From assembly GCF_030936135.1 (NCBI RefSeq), contig NC_082613.1:4030001-4094000 (forward strand): a stretch of 64,000 bases of DNA. The letters are read 5' to 3'. Within the stretch, counting starts at the first letter, position 1, and each line of letters opens with the position of its first letter. The stretch comes from Gavia stellata. Lineage: Eukaryota > Chordata > Aves > Gaviiformes > Gaviidae. The notes under the pieces are model-generated. The model saw only the letters and a program-made list of their open reading frames with translations, had not been told where the DNA came from and searched no databases. Both the position numbers and the translations under genes were made by a program. Of the stretch, positions 12,688 to 22,700 are shown piece after piece.

Positions 12688-13894
12688 CATGACATGCTTA
12701 TGAAAATAGTGATCTTGGTATAATGTTCTTAGGTCACCACACAGCAAAGCTCAGGAAACGCATTCCTTCACACTGCTTGCAGCAGGGTAGTAGAAAAGTA
12801 ATTAAATCTTCTGTAAGATAGCAGGTTCTGGACCCTATACAATACCCGGTACAAGAACCAGATGCTCACTTATTTCTCTTGGCTCAGGCACCGCTTTTAC
12901 TGATGGCTCTGACTGTGGCGGTACCTTGCTAGGAAATACTGCACGTGAAGGCAACAGTTCTTTTTCCATTGGCCATATGTTGGTTTTCCCAGAGTGAGGA
13001 GCACTTCTTTCATTTCTCTATGTAATAGACAATACAGAACCAGAGAATTTATTCACAGCAAGCAGAATGTGTCTGCATTGCCACTGAATTACTCGACAGG
13101 CCTTGCTTCTGTATGTGGGACACTTCCCTGCACTTCCGCAGGAGGTGAAAAGGGCATGTGTAGATAGGAAAACTCTTGCCTGTAATTTGCTGAATCTTTG
13201 TTCAGATTTAGGAACTGAGTTCCCTTCTCAAGGTAAGCTGTTGGGAGCCCAAACATTGAATTTGTTTTCGGATCTCTTATGCTCTTCCTGTGACTCCACA
13301 TTCCCAAAACCCCTCTGTCATTCTACAGCTTGCTTGAAGAAGGAGCTTGCGGTTTCTCACGGCAGCTTCTGGCAAGGTCCTCATGGTCCTGCAGTTTTTA
13401 GGGAGGCAAAAGTAGAAAATTCAGTGGAACTCAGTTGCCTTTAACGGTTGCAGATGGATAGCAGCATGGCTGAAGTCATGTTGCTATATGTAGGTTCAGA
13501 GAAGATTGGAGTAGGATTGCTACAGGCTGGATTTTTTTTTTTTTTTCAGTTCTTTTTCCATTCACTGGCAGTGGATGAGTTCTAAACAGAGAAGTCTCTT
13601 CTGCTTCACCACCTCCTACTTGAGAGTGTGTCACTATGACCAGCAGCTTTGTGAAGCCAAGCCAAGAAGCACCATTGCTAGGCTCAAGAAACTAGTAAAA
13701 TTCAAAGAGGGATCAGAGCAGATAACAACATGAATAGTAAATGTCCAGGGCTGTTAAAGTTAATGCTTAGAAAAGCTTCTTAAATGGAAGAAAGGCTTCA
13801 GTATTCAAGCTAAATTCTAGCTGTTATAGATCAGGGAACATCTTTTTGGGGAGCAGAGTATTCCTTGTCCACCCACGGGGGTTTTCACCTGAAA

Positions 13895-13970
13895 TGTTTG
13901 CTGGTGGTGACTCTCAGATGAGATGCTGGACTAGACGGGACTTGTGTCCAGTCCAGAATAGAAAGTATGT
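13895..13970 (+). repeat. CR1/L3-like LINE 3' end fragment
   Basis: Gagatgctggactagacggg followed by cttgtgtccagtccagaata follows the common CR1/L3 3' motif (ggatgctgggctagatgggcc, then ggtctgacccagta). No open frame or upstream LINE sequence is recognised. Confidence 0.5.
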
Positions 13971-15218
13971 CTTGGTTTTTTGAGTGTGGCTGACCACAGA
14001 TGGCGTCAGAATAGGAGTTCAAGCTGTTAACCTCAACTTTTTGGTTAACCTCTGAATCAGATGTTTAGCTATGTTAGAAACCCTCTGCCCCTTTCTTTCT
14101 GTACTTGAAAAAACCCCTCAGGATCCTCTTTCTTTAAACCATTTCCATTGCTTCTTGGAAAACTTCAGATCCCCTCAGTATAGGTAGCCTAAGTATGTTT
14201 TCAGTCTTCAAACTGTCTTTGCAAAGCAGCTCTGTGGTTGACTAAAGGCCAGTTCAGACTGCAGAAGGGTCATTTTTTCAGCATGGTGCTCTTGAGCCCA
14301 CGCCACAAAACCCACGTGCTAACTGTGATTTCACTCTGGATGGATTGTTCACTTTCCTTAATTGCATTTTGGAGGGGTGATTAATTACGTGCCACAACGT
14401 TACCGCTAGAGGGATTGTGGATATTAGCCTGGCCCAAGTGTTTTGCCTTGTAACTCTCTCGTGGGGGTGGGAGAAAGTTATTTTCCTCATCTGTGCCCTG
14501 TGTTCCTTGTTAACTCTTTTACGTATTCACAGGTGCCATGGGGTGTAAGTAGCTAATTAAATATGGCATTTGAGAAAGTTTAAGGAAGTTTTAATTCCTG
14601 TCCTGTGGAGTATTGGTCTCCCATACGTAAACATGTTAGTTAACGATTACTGCAGAGCACAAGTATTTTCAAAGGTGGCTGTTCCACTTTCCTCAGAGCA
14701 AGCTACCCATTTTCAAGCACAGTTTAAAGGACAAAAACTGCCTGTACTCCTTATAAGAATTTGTTTTAAAAGGTTCTATTTAGCTTTTAAAGGATACATT
14801 CATCTGCTGAGTGATAAGTTCTTGCATTAAGTGGGGAAACCAGGGGAAAGATCCTCAAAGAGATGGACAAGCAGGAAGGGGTTAAAAGATGTCTGAAAGC
14901 CCTTTAGGAAGTCTTTCTAACTGAATGGGTTTGGCGGCTGTGCTTCAGTGCTTCCTCGCCATGTGGAACCAGGCACCTCTCACCACCCTGCGTTCACAAG
15001 TCCTGATGTCATGCTAACGCGATCTCACACTGCGCAGTGCCAGGAGAGAAACAGCTGGCACTGGATGGCTCCCTGGTTGGTGATGGCATGTGGGTCTGCA
15101 GTCCTCCACCTCCCGATGTTGGGACCGATCAGCTTTCCCAAGCAGCACCTGACCGGAGGGCTGCGAGTGTCCGACTGCCTGCAGCACAGGGCACTGCGCT
15201 GACCAGGGCTCCACTCTC

Positions 15219-15245
15219 ACCGTACGGTAATCTTACGATATATCG
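15219..15245. repeat. Two adjacent 10-bp perfect palindromes
   Basis: Accgtacggt (15219-15228) and cgatatatcg (15236-15245) are each self-complementary and are separated by 7 bp. Both contain CpG. They lie 1.2 kb upstream of the LAMA5 start codon. Confidence 0.8.
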
Positions 15246-16481
15246 CTATATGATAGGCCATGTACAGTGCTTTAGATACAGTAAAAAGGATCTTTCAAAG
15301 GCCCTTGAAAGAGCTGAAATGAGAGTAATTGCATAGCCTGCCAGGTACACGCCATATGCGAATGCAGTCTGTGGCGCTATGTATTTGAACTACACACCTC
15401 GCAATGCTTTTTTTTTTTAAAGAGCTTTTCATATTTAAGACAGTGACTTTTCCAAGAGGGCTGGTTCCTGCTAGGCTGTCCACAAAAGAGAAACAAAGAG
15501 GATGATGTGAGGCAACAAGGTTCACATACCGTGGCAATCCAACTGTAGGGAGTCCAGACCTGGTCTCTGTTGGTCTACTCTGTATCTTCTTAGTTTAAAG
15601 AAACAGTATTGGCCAGTTCAGGCACAACATTTTGTGTGTATCGTTCAATTCTTGGATTTAAAAAAGTCTGTCTGTGCTAGAAAATCAAAGTAGTGTTTTG
15701 TTGAGTTAATTTGTGGATTGTTATATATAACTTCTTGTAATATGTTCAGTTTATTATCCCTAAAGTGTCTTCCCCCCAGTAGCAGTGTGTGTGTCCTTGC
15801 AAGTCACACCACGGAGGGACTGTCCGTGGGTAGCGGAGGGATGGGGAGAAGGTTGCGTTATCGCCGAGCTGCTCCTTTCCCCCTTAGGTGAGAAGGCAAA
15901 GCCTCTCCCGGAAAGCCAGCCTTTCTGGGAAAAGTGGAAGCAAATTTTCACTGTCCAGGTTTAATGAGAACCAACAGCATACCCCGAGGAGAGTAAACTG
16001 GATTTTGTGGAGCCTTCTACTGTTTTGTTAATTAGTAATAGAGTTTTTTCCTGGAGATAAACCGATCTATCGGTTAATGGAGTTTAACGTACTAAAATAC
16101 CAGCGAGCGCGACCAAGGCAGCGCAGCCCCGCAGATACAATAGGCACATTGTTTCCCTGAGGATCCTATCCCCCTTTTATTGGGGGGGGGGGGGAATCGC
16201 TTCACCCCATTTGGCCTCTCCTCCCACAAGGCTGCGGCTGCCCGCGGGGCTGGGGGGGTTCCCAGGGCGAGGCCGGCTGGGGCGGGGGGGCAGAGGACCC
16301 CGGCGGCGGCCCTGAGCGAAAGGGTTAAGGGCGGCGGGGCCGCGCATGGGGCGGGCGGCCCCTCCCCGCCGCCGGGACAGAAGTAGCGCGTCCGCGGCGG
16401 CGCGGCGCGCAGTGCCGAGGCGGCGGGACGGGGGAGGCCGGTGTTGCTGCCCGCCCCCGCCGGTCGGCAGCCTCGGTGAAG

Positions 16482-16784
16482 ATGGCGAGGGCGGCGGAGC
16501 GGGGCGGTGCGTGGATGGGGCTGCTGGTGCCGGTGCTGCTGCCCATACTGCTGCCCATACTGCTGCCCGCTGCCGCCCGGCCGCCCGCCTCCTTCCCCAG
16601 CGATGTGAACGGGCACAGCCTCCACCCGCCCTACTTCAACCTGGCCGAGGGCACCCGCATCTCCGCCACCGCCACCTGCGGTGAGGAGGCGGCGGGCGCC
16701 GGCAGCCGCCGCGCCGTGGAGGACCTCTACTGCAAGCTGGTCGGGGGGCCGGTGGCGGGGGGGGACCCCAACCAGACCATCCAG
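16482..16784 (+). CDS. LAMA5: LAMA5 exon 1: start codon, signal peptide, beginning of LN domain
   Basis: It encodes residues 1-101. The ATG at 16482 is in strong Kozak context (A at -3, G at +4) and opens a secretion signal: a short basic segment (R3, R7), a hydrophobic Leu/Pro/Ile core at about 13-32 and a likely cleavage after the Ala run A30-A32. The mature part has [12 protein letters not shown] (46-57), C66, C84 and the sequon N97-Q-T. The donor is CAG|gtaacg at 16784/16785, phase 0. The in-frame GTG six bases upstream (16476) is not a plausible start. The core is built from a 12-bp tandem repeat at 16536-16571, which is unusual for a signal peptide. GC content is very high because the exon lies in the CpG island. 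Confidence 0.94.
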
Positions 16785-19700
16785 GTAACGGCTGGCGGGG
16801 GGGCACACACGCACCCGCACGCGGGCGGCTTGCGGAGCCTCGCTGGGGCGGCAAAGCCGCCTCCTGGCCGGGGGGGGTGGTACAGAAGGGTCCGAGCCCC
16901 TCTTTGTGCTCCCCGGGCCATCGCTCCCTCGTCCCCACCTCTCGCCGTCCGTGCGAGAAGAGGCAGAGCTCGATCTCGCCGGGGACTGGGAGGGCTGGGA
17001 AGGGCAGAGGCTGCAGCGAAGAGTGGGGCAGCTCAGAGCTGGGCGAGCAAGCGGTGTTCAGGGCCCCACGGCCCCCACTACCACTGTTTTCCCACACATC
17101 CCCACTTGCCTGGCCACCACAGCCAGACCTTATGCAGAGCTGGTAACCACCAACTGGCTGGTAGGTTAGTGGTGGGGTGCTCTGGGTGGGGGCATAGGGC
17201 AGGCAGGGCTGGTCCCCAGGGTATCCTCCCCTGCCCAGGCCTGTGCACCGGAGCCGGGAGCCCATCTGAAGCCCCCCGGAGCAGCGGGATGATGAGACGC
17301 ACGTGCTCTTTCTCTCCCAGCCTTGCCAGAAGTTGCACACGTGAAATGCGGCTTGCTGAGTTCCCATGGCATTATTTTTAAAGTTGTTGGTTCTTTATGT
17401 TTACAAAACCCTGGGCAAACCAGCTCCTAAATAGCTCTTCCAGTCAGGGAATCATTACCATAAATGTGATAATATTTACCTTTATGGGTCTTAAATCAGC
17501 CATTCCCTGTGTGTTCAGTGGGGCATTCAGATGAGCAGAGGAGAAAGTTAAGAGGGTGAATTTTACAAGCGAATGTCAGCTGACTTATCTCAGGGGTCTC
17601 ATTTTAAGCAGACCAGAGGGAGCTTGCAGCCAGGAATGTAGACGGTAAAAACTGCTGTCCAGTTTAACAGCTATGGTGCTCTTGAAAAGAGGAAAGAACA
17701 GTTGTAAACGGGCTTGTAAAACACTAGTTCTAGTTGCAGGAACTCCAGACCCACTGCCCCCCTCAGAGCAGCCCAAGCTGGGAAAAGCAGCCCTGAAGCT
17801 GCTCTGGAGCCCGAAGCCTGCCACAGAGCTGCCAGCTGCTGCTCGCCAGCATTTTCTGCTTGTTGCTTATGAGGTTCACAGTGCCAGGTCACCTGTTGTG
17901 ATGGAGTAATAGGGTTGTCCGTGTTGTACCTAACAGTAAGGAAGAGCGAGGGAAAACTGTCAGTTTCTTGGATCGAGCCTTGGCCTTTTGGTAGGGGTGG
18001 CTTTGTTATAAGATGATCTCTGAAACATTTTTCTCATTCTGGCCACATTCTCCCGAGTTAGTGCTGTACTAGGAATTTTCTGGCTATTGTGTGGTTATGA
18101 CATGGAATTTTGCCCTGTTTGTAGTAGAAATTGTTGAAGATGTTATTGGATGGCAAAAAGCTGACATATCTTCCTCTGAGTTTTGCCACCTTTTAAAGAG
18201 ATCTGTTTCACTTTGCTGCACTGTAAAATAATGTAACCTGAAGAAGCTTTGCTTTAAGTATTAGTAGCAGGAGACTTATAGGGACCCAGATGTAGTAATT
18301 GTGCCTACAGTGAGGCAAAGGTAGTAAGGAAAGGTAAAGAAGTAGCTGCTACTATGTGCACTTGCAAACAAATGTGAATGATCTGCCAAGCAAAACTGGG
18401 AGGATAAGACCACTTGGAAAAAGCTGGCAAATGTGGGTATGCATTTATCGCTCTACATCTGTCCACCTGTGCTCTGGCCACACTGCTAGTTCAGCATGAC
18501 ACGCTGCACTAAGGATGCTGGTGACTAAAATAAACCCTTCGTCAGGCTGTACCAGCTTTGGGGGCAGTTGTAACTCATCCTTCAAGTGCAGCCCTTTCCT
18601 AGCACCGCAGAGCATGCACATCCTCCTGGCTTTCCCCCACTGCTGGACAGGATTCCTCAGCCACGGATTTCTGCAGTGACCCCCTCCCATCTCCTCTGCA
18701 GCTCTGGCACAGGGTCGCTTTGATTTGAGTGCCACTTCCCAGGCCAGTGGTCTTTGGTCAGTCTGAAAGCTTTAGAAAAATCCTTTTATAGTGGCTCCTT
18801 CCCATGACCACAGGCAGCACCTGCAAGGGAGGTGAGAAAACAGGAGGCATCAGAGCAGAGGTCAGAGTTCCCAATTCATCCCCTTTAGGAATTTCGGCAC
18901 CACCCGGTGACTAAAGCAATGAGGGAGGTGGGAGGGAAGTGTTCAATTGGAGCAGACTGAAATGACAATAATGAACTCTACATGCATGTCCTCGCTGCCC
19001 ACGTGTCCCGCTGGATGGAGTTCCTTCCCTTCTCCGTTCACCTGCTCAGTGTGGCTGTGGTGTAAAGGGGGTTTTGGTCAGGAATTCTGGAAGAATGCCT
19101 CTTGGGACCCTCCAAGAGATTTCCACATGCTGTGGTGGTGAAGGGACATTTGTTTGACTAAAGACCTAGTGTAAACATTAATACAATCATCTAGTCAATG
19201 AGTTCAGTAATTTCTCTGTTTTCTGTTTGTTTTCATCTGACATTGTAGAAGACTTCAGAAAGGGAGTTCATGGACTGTAAAACATGATAGTCTTAAAATG
19301 TCAATAATCATTAAGCTTTCTGAAATAATGCTGCCCTAAAGACCCTTGCAGTGTTTTTGGCACAGCTTGTGGGAAGGCTCTAAACCTTTTCAAGGAGTTT
19401 CCTTTGCTTTATTCAGGGCTCTTTGGCAGAAGAGAGCATTTCTAACTGTGGGGGGCTTTTCAGTCTGCAAGGATGTGATGCTGAGGTGTGCTGAAAGGGA
19501 CTTGCCATGGAGGTTTGCTTCCCTTGTCCCACCCACTAATCAGCATGGGCAATCCTACCTTAATGATAATGTCTTGAAGATGAGGCAAAAGAGAGATTAC
19601 AGGTTTATTTTTCTGATCAAGCTTTACTGAAGATGCTTGTAGCTATCTGCCTTCCAAGACAGAGATGGATCTGCAAAGGCATAGCTGTGTGCTTATATTC

Positions 19701-22700
19701 CCCATACCACCCAGCTGCCTGGGGGCTGTTCCACAGACCTGCCAAAGCCGGCAGGGATTGTGCACTGCTCTTGGAGTGAGGCAGGGTTGTAGATGATTAC
19801 TTCAGGAGATTAGCTGTATAACAATAAGGGAAGTTACTAGCATTAATTGAAGCAATTATAGACCTTAGAATTTAAAAATGTGCAACAAACCTCACTGATT
19901 TCAAATCAGTGCTGCTTTTGCTTTGTTTGCACGTTGAATTGGGGCACTGAGCTATGCTTGCTTGGGCAGTGTTGGTGCTTACTGGAGGTCTTGTCCTCTC
20001 ACTCTTCCAGGTGTTGGTAACAGATGAGATCTGAAGCTGTTTCATACCTGAATGTCTCTGAGTTAAGTGGCATTCTCTTTGGATATCCTGCAGTCATCAG
20101 TGACCGTCTGGCATGATGCTTCTTTATCCCGTGGCGTCTCGTGCGTAGCGCTGCATGGCAGTGGGGAGCTGGCTCAGCCCAGGGCTCTCTGCTGTTTGTA
20201 TGACAGTTGGTGTTGTATCTCTCTGTATGTGTCTCTTCTGTGTTTGCATATATGATAGCATTTGAGTTCAGTGGTTTAACTGCAGCTGAAGACACATAGT
20301 TTTTAGAACAAGTTGCTGTTGCCCACAGAAAAGACATCTGGTGAGATAGCACCTGCTTAACTCTGTGTGAGCAGTTACTTGATCTGCAAGGACAGCCCTG
20401 GTAACAGCTTGCAAGCATGCACTTTCCTTGTCTGAAATACTACTTTTTGCCCCCGTGTTTCCTGCCCTTCTTACCTCATCCCCAGTGGCCCAGGCTCGGT
20501 CACGCTCCCTGTGGTTTTCCGATAAATTAGGTGAGGAGAGCTGAGGTTGGGTCATGGCAGGGCCAGATAAAATGGGACAAAGCCATCTGCTCTCCCGGAG
20601 GCAAGCCATGCCAGCGGGGTGCCAGGCTAGTCTTTATGCTCAGGGGAAACTTCAAAGTTCTCATTGATGTGAGCGGGGAACAGGATCAGGCCTTGCAGGT
20701 CTGTGGAAGCTGCCCTCCATTCAAACCTCCTCCTTATCTCTCTCCCTTTGCAGTTTGCTCTGATAGTGGCAGTTTTATGTTCTCTAAGCTGCCTTGCAAG
20801 GTCTTGCATTGCTGAAGTTCTTTCTTTAGTGTACCTCGGTCATGTCCACGCCTCTCCTGCTCTGGCAACCTGCTGTCTCCACTAAGCCTGTGGCTCACAA
20901 TTGCTTTTTAATTAAAATCCTCTGATGATGTCAGAACTTCTCTCTTCCCTGTAGAGACCTGATGCACTGTGCGGGAGCCTGAGTTGTTCTAAAATAGGAA
21001 AAGCTGGAAATGATTCTCATCAGGTTTAGGTCTGGCTCTAATGAAACAACTAATGAGCAACTGGTGCATCAGAGGGGCTAATTGCACTTTCAACAGCAAA
21101 CTTTGTTCAGCTGTTGACATGTTACCAGCCTTGTGGCAGCTAACGCATGCAGGCTGCACAGCAGTGGGGAGGGATAACAGCAGCATTACAAATGTGGTGC
21201 AGCTGATCCTAATTTTTAGTCCCCTCTTACTAAACTTGAATTGACTGTTGCCCATCAATGTGAACTTTGAGTTCAAAATGGTTTTCACATCTGTGTCAAG
21301 AATTTAAAGTATGAAAACACTTTTTTTTTTGTTATTTATCCCCATTTTGTAACCTTGCCTCACTTCTCCCCCCACCTCAGTGTTGTGTATTGTGCAGCAG
21401 AAATTTCCACACAACCTGTTGCACCGGTTCCCATTAAAGGTCTGAGCTGAAGAGTTGGGTCAGTTTTATCTGGTCTGCTCTCCCTCCTGTCTCGGTGCAT
21501 GTTCAAACGAGCCTTGTCCTGACCTCTCTGTACAGCAGGAGCTCCCTGAATGGGCATCAGGGTTACCTGGATGGTTTCAGCTGCCCTTTTCTTTGGCCTT
21601 GTGCTTGCCTGTCCACTATTTTCATATCTCTAGAGGAGTTAATTAAACCGTGTTCTTGTTCAGGACAATTTGCGTTCCATAATTGCCTGCAAGTAACATA
21701 GCACATGGCTCTGGGGAAGAATGCTGTGAAATCTGTGTTTCCTTTGCACTGAGATTTTGCCAGAGTTTGGGGCATCTGGAAAATCACACGTTCTGCGGTG
21801 GCTCTGTCTTGCCTTAGCCCTTGTAGGGATGCAGATGGAATACACAGGAAGCAGATTGCTTGTCTTGAGTTCATGTACCTGGTATAATATTAAAGCTGGC
21901 TGCAGCCGGGACAGGCAAGGGCAGCTTGCTTGCCTGGGGATAACTGCGCCTTTAAAAGGAAAACTGCCTGTAACAGAGTTCCCTTCTAGGCTGTTTGTAG
22001 CAGCAGTTTAAGTGACAGAACAGTGGCTCCACAAAACAAATAACTTGCCAATTTTCAGGGCTATTTGCAGGTTTCCTTAAGAGTGGGTCAGATTCATTTG
22101 TGCATTTAATGGGAAAGAAAGAATTGCCCCTAACAACTCAGGTCTTTGTCTGATCCTGCTCAGGAGGTGCTGTTAAAGTTGCAGAGCTGTTTTCTCTGGC
22201 AGCGTGTCCATGGAGCTGACAAAGCCACCCGCACCATAAAAGCAAGGCAGAAAAGTGATTGCAGCTAGGTCCTTGGCAGCTGACAACAGGGGCTGTCCCT
22301 TTCTGCCCTTGCATTGCAGCATCACCAGCAAAAGGAACTTGGCTGCTAGACTATTAAGCTTGAAAATGTAACTGAAAGGACTGTACTTGTGAAGTGAATA
22401 GGTTGACAAGAAACAGATTGCAGGGAGTTGAGCAGAAGAACTGCCAGTCTGAGTCCATAGGAGTGACTGAATGGTCCGGGTCAGGATCTCTGGGTGTCAG
22501 CAGGGGTGTGAGTGGCAGCCTCAGCAGAGGAGCTGGTGGCCCTGGAGCTTGAGCTACTGCTGTCCATTGCAGTGCAGCTTCTCCCTCTGCCTACTCTTCT
22601 GTGTCTGGCAATCAGTTCTTTGTGTCTGTGTCCCTTTGCCAATGCTCAGTGCATTGTGAAATACAGAAGGGATGCTTCTTAGAGCAGCCCAAATTCTACA

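Larger units (their letters stand above)
1..16089. other. Upstream intergenic DNA with no recognised gene
   Basis: I found no exon with recognisable protein similarity, no RNA gene and no intact mobile element. Open frames here are under 130 codons, overlap on both strands and have no family signature. The contents are decayed SINE/LINE fragments, mononucleotide runs (T13 at 9273-9285, T15 at 13532-13546), a T/G-rich tract near 412-475, AT-rich candidate conserved blocks (3930-4610) and a few palindromes. In human, RPS21 and CABLES2 lie upstream of LAMA5; I did not recognise their exons here. Confidence 0.6.
16090..17050 (+). promoter_or_regulatory. LAMA5: CpG island and probable TATA-less promoter of LAMA5
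   Basis: A sharp rise in G+C and CpG density begins near 16090, peaks over 16200-16800 and fades in early intron 1. It surrounds the start codon. Candidate elements are an inverted CCAAT box (ATTGG, 16179-16183), a run of 13 G (16182-16194), and GC boxes ggggcgggg at 16279-16287 and ggggcgggc at 16348-16356. I see no convincing TATA box. The transcription start cannot be placed from sequence; a dispersed start upstream of 16482 is likely. The long antisense open frame at 16092-16820 is a by-product of GC richness. Confidence 0.75.

Noticed and set aside
16476..16481. In-frame GTG two codons before the ATG as an alternative start
   Set aside because: The ATG at 16482 has a strong Kozak context, and GTG starts are rare in vertebrate nuclear genes.
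16092..16820. 242-codon open frame on the reverse strand across the promoter and exon 1
   Set aside because: It is antisense to LAMA5 exon 1 in a GC-rich CpG island where stop codons are rare. The product is low-complexity Pro/Arg/Ala/Gly with no family signature.
16636..17367. 243-codon reverse-strand open frame over exon 1 and early intron 1
   Set aside because: It has the same GC-driven origin, contains no recognisable domain, and crosses a supported splice donor.
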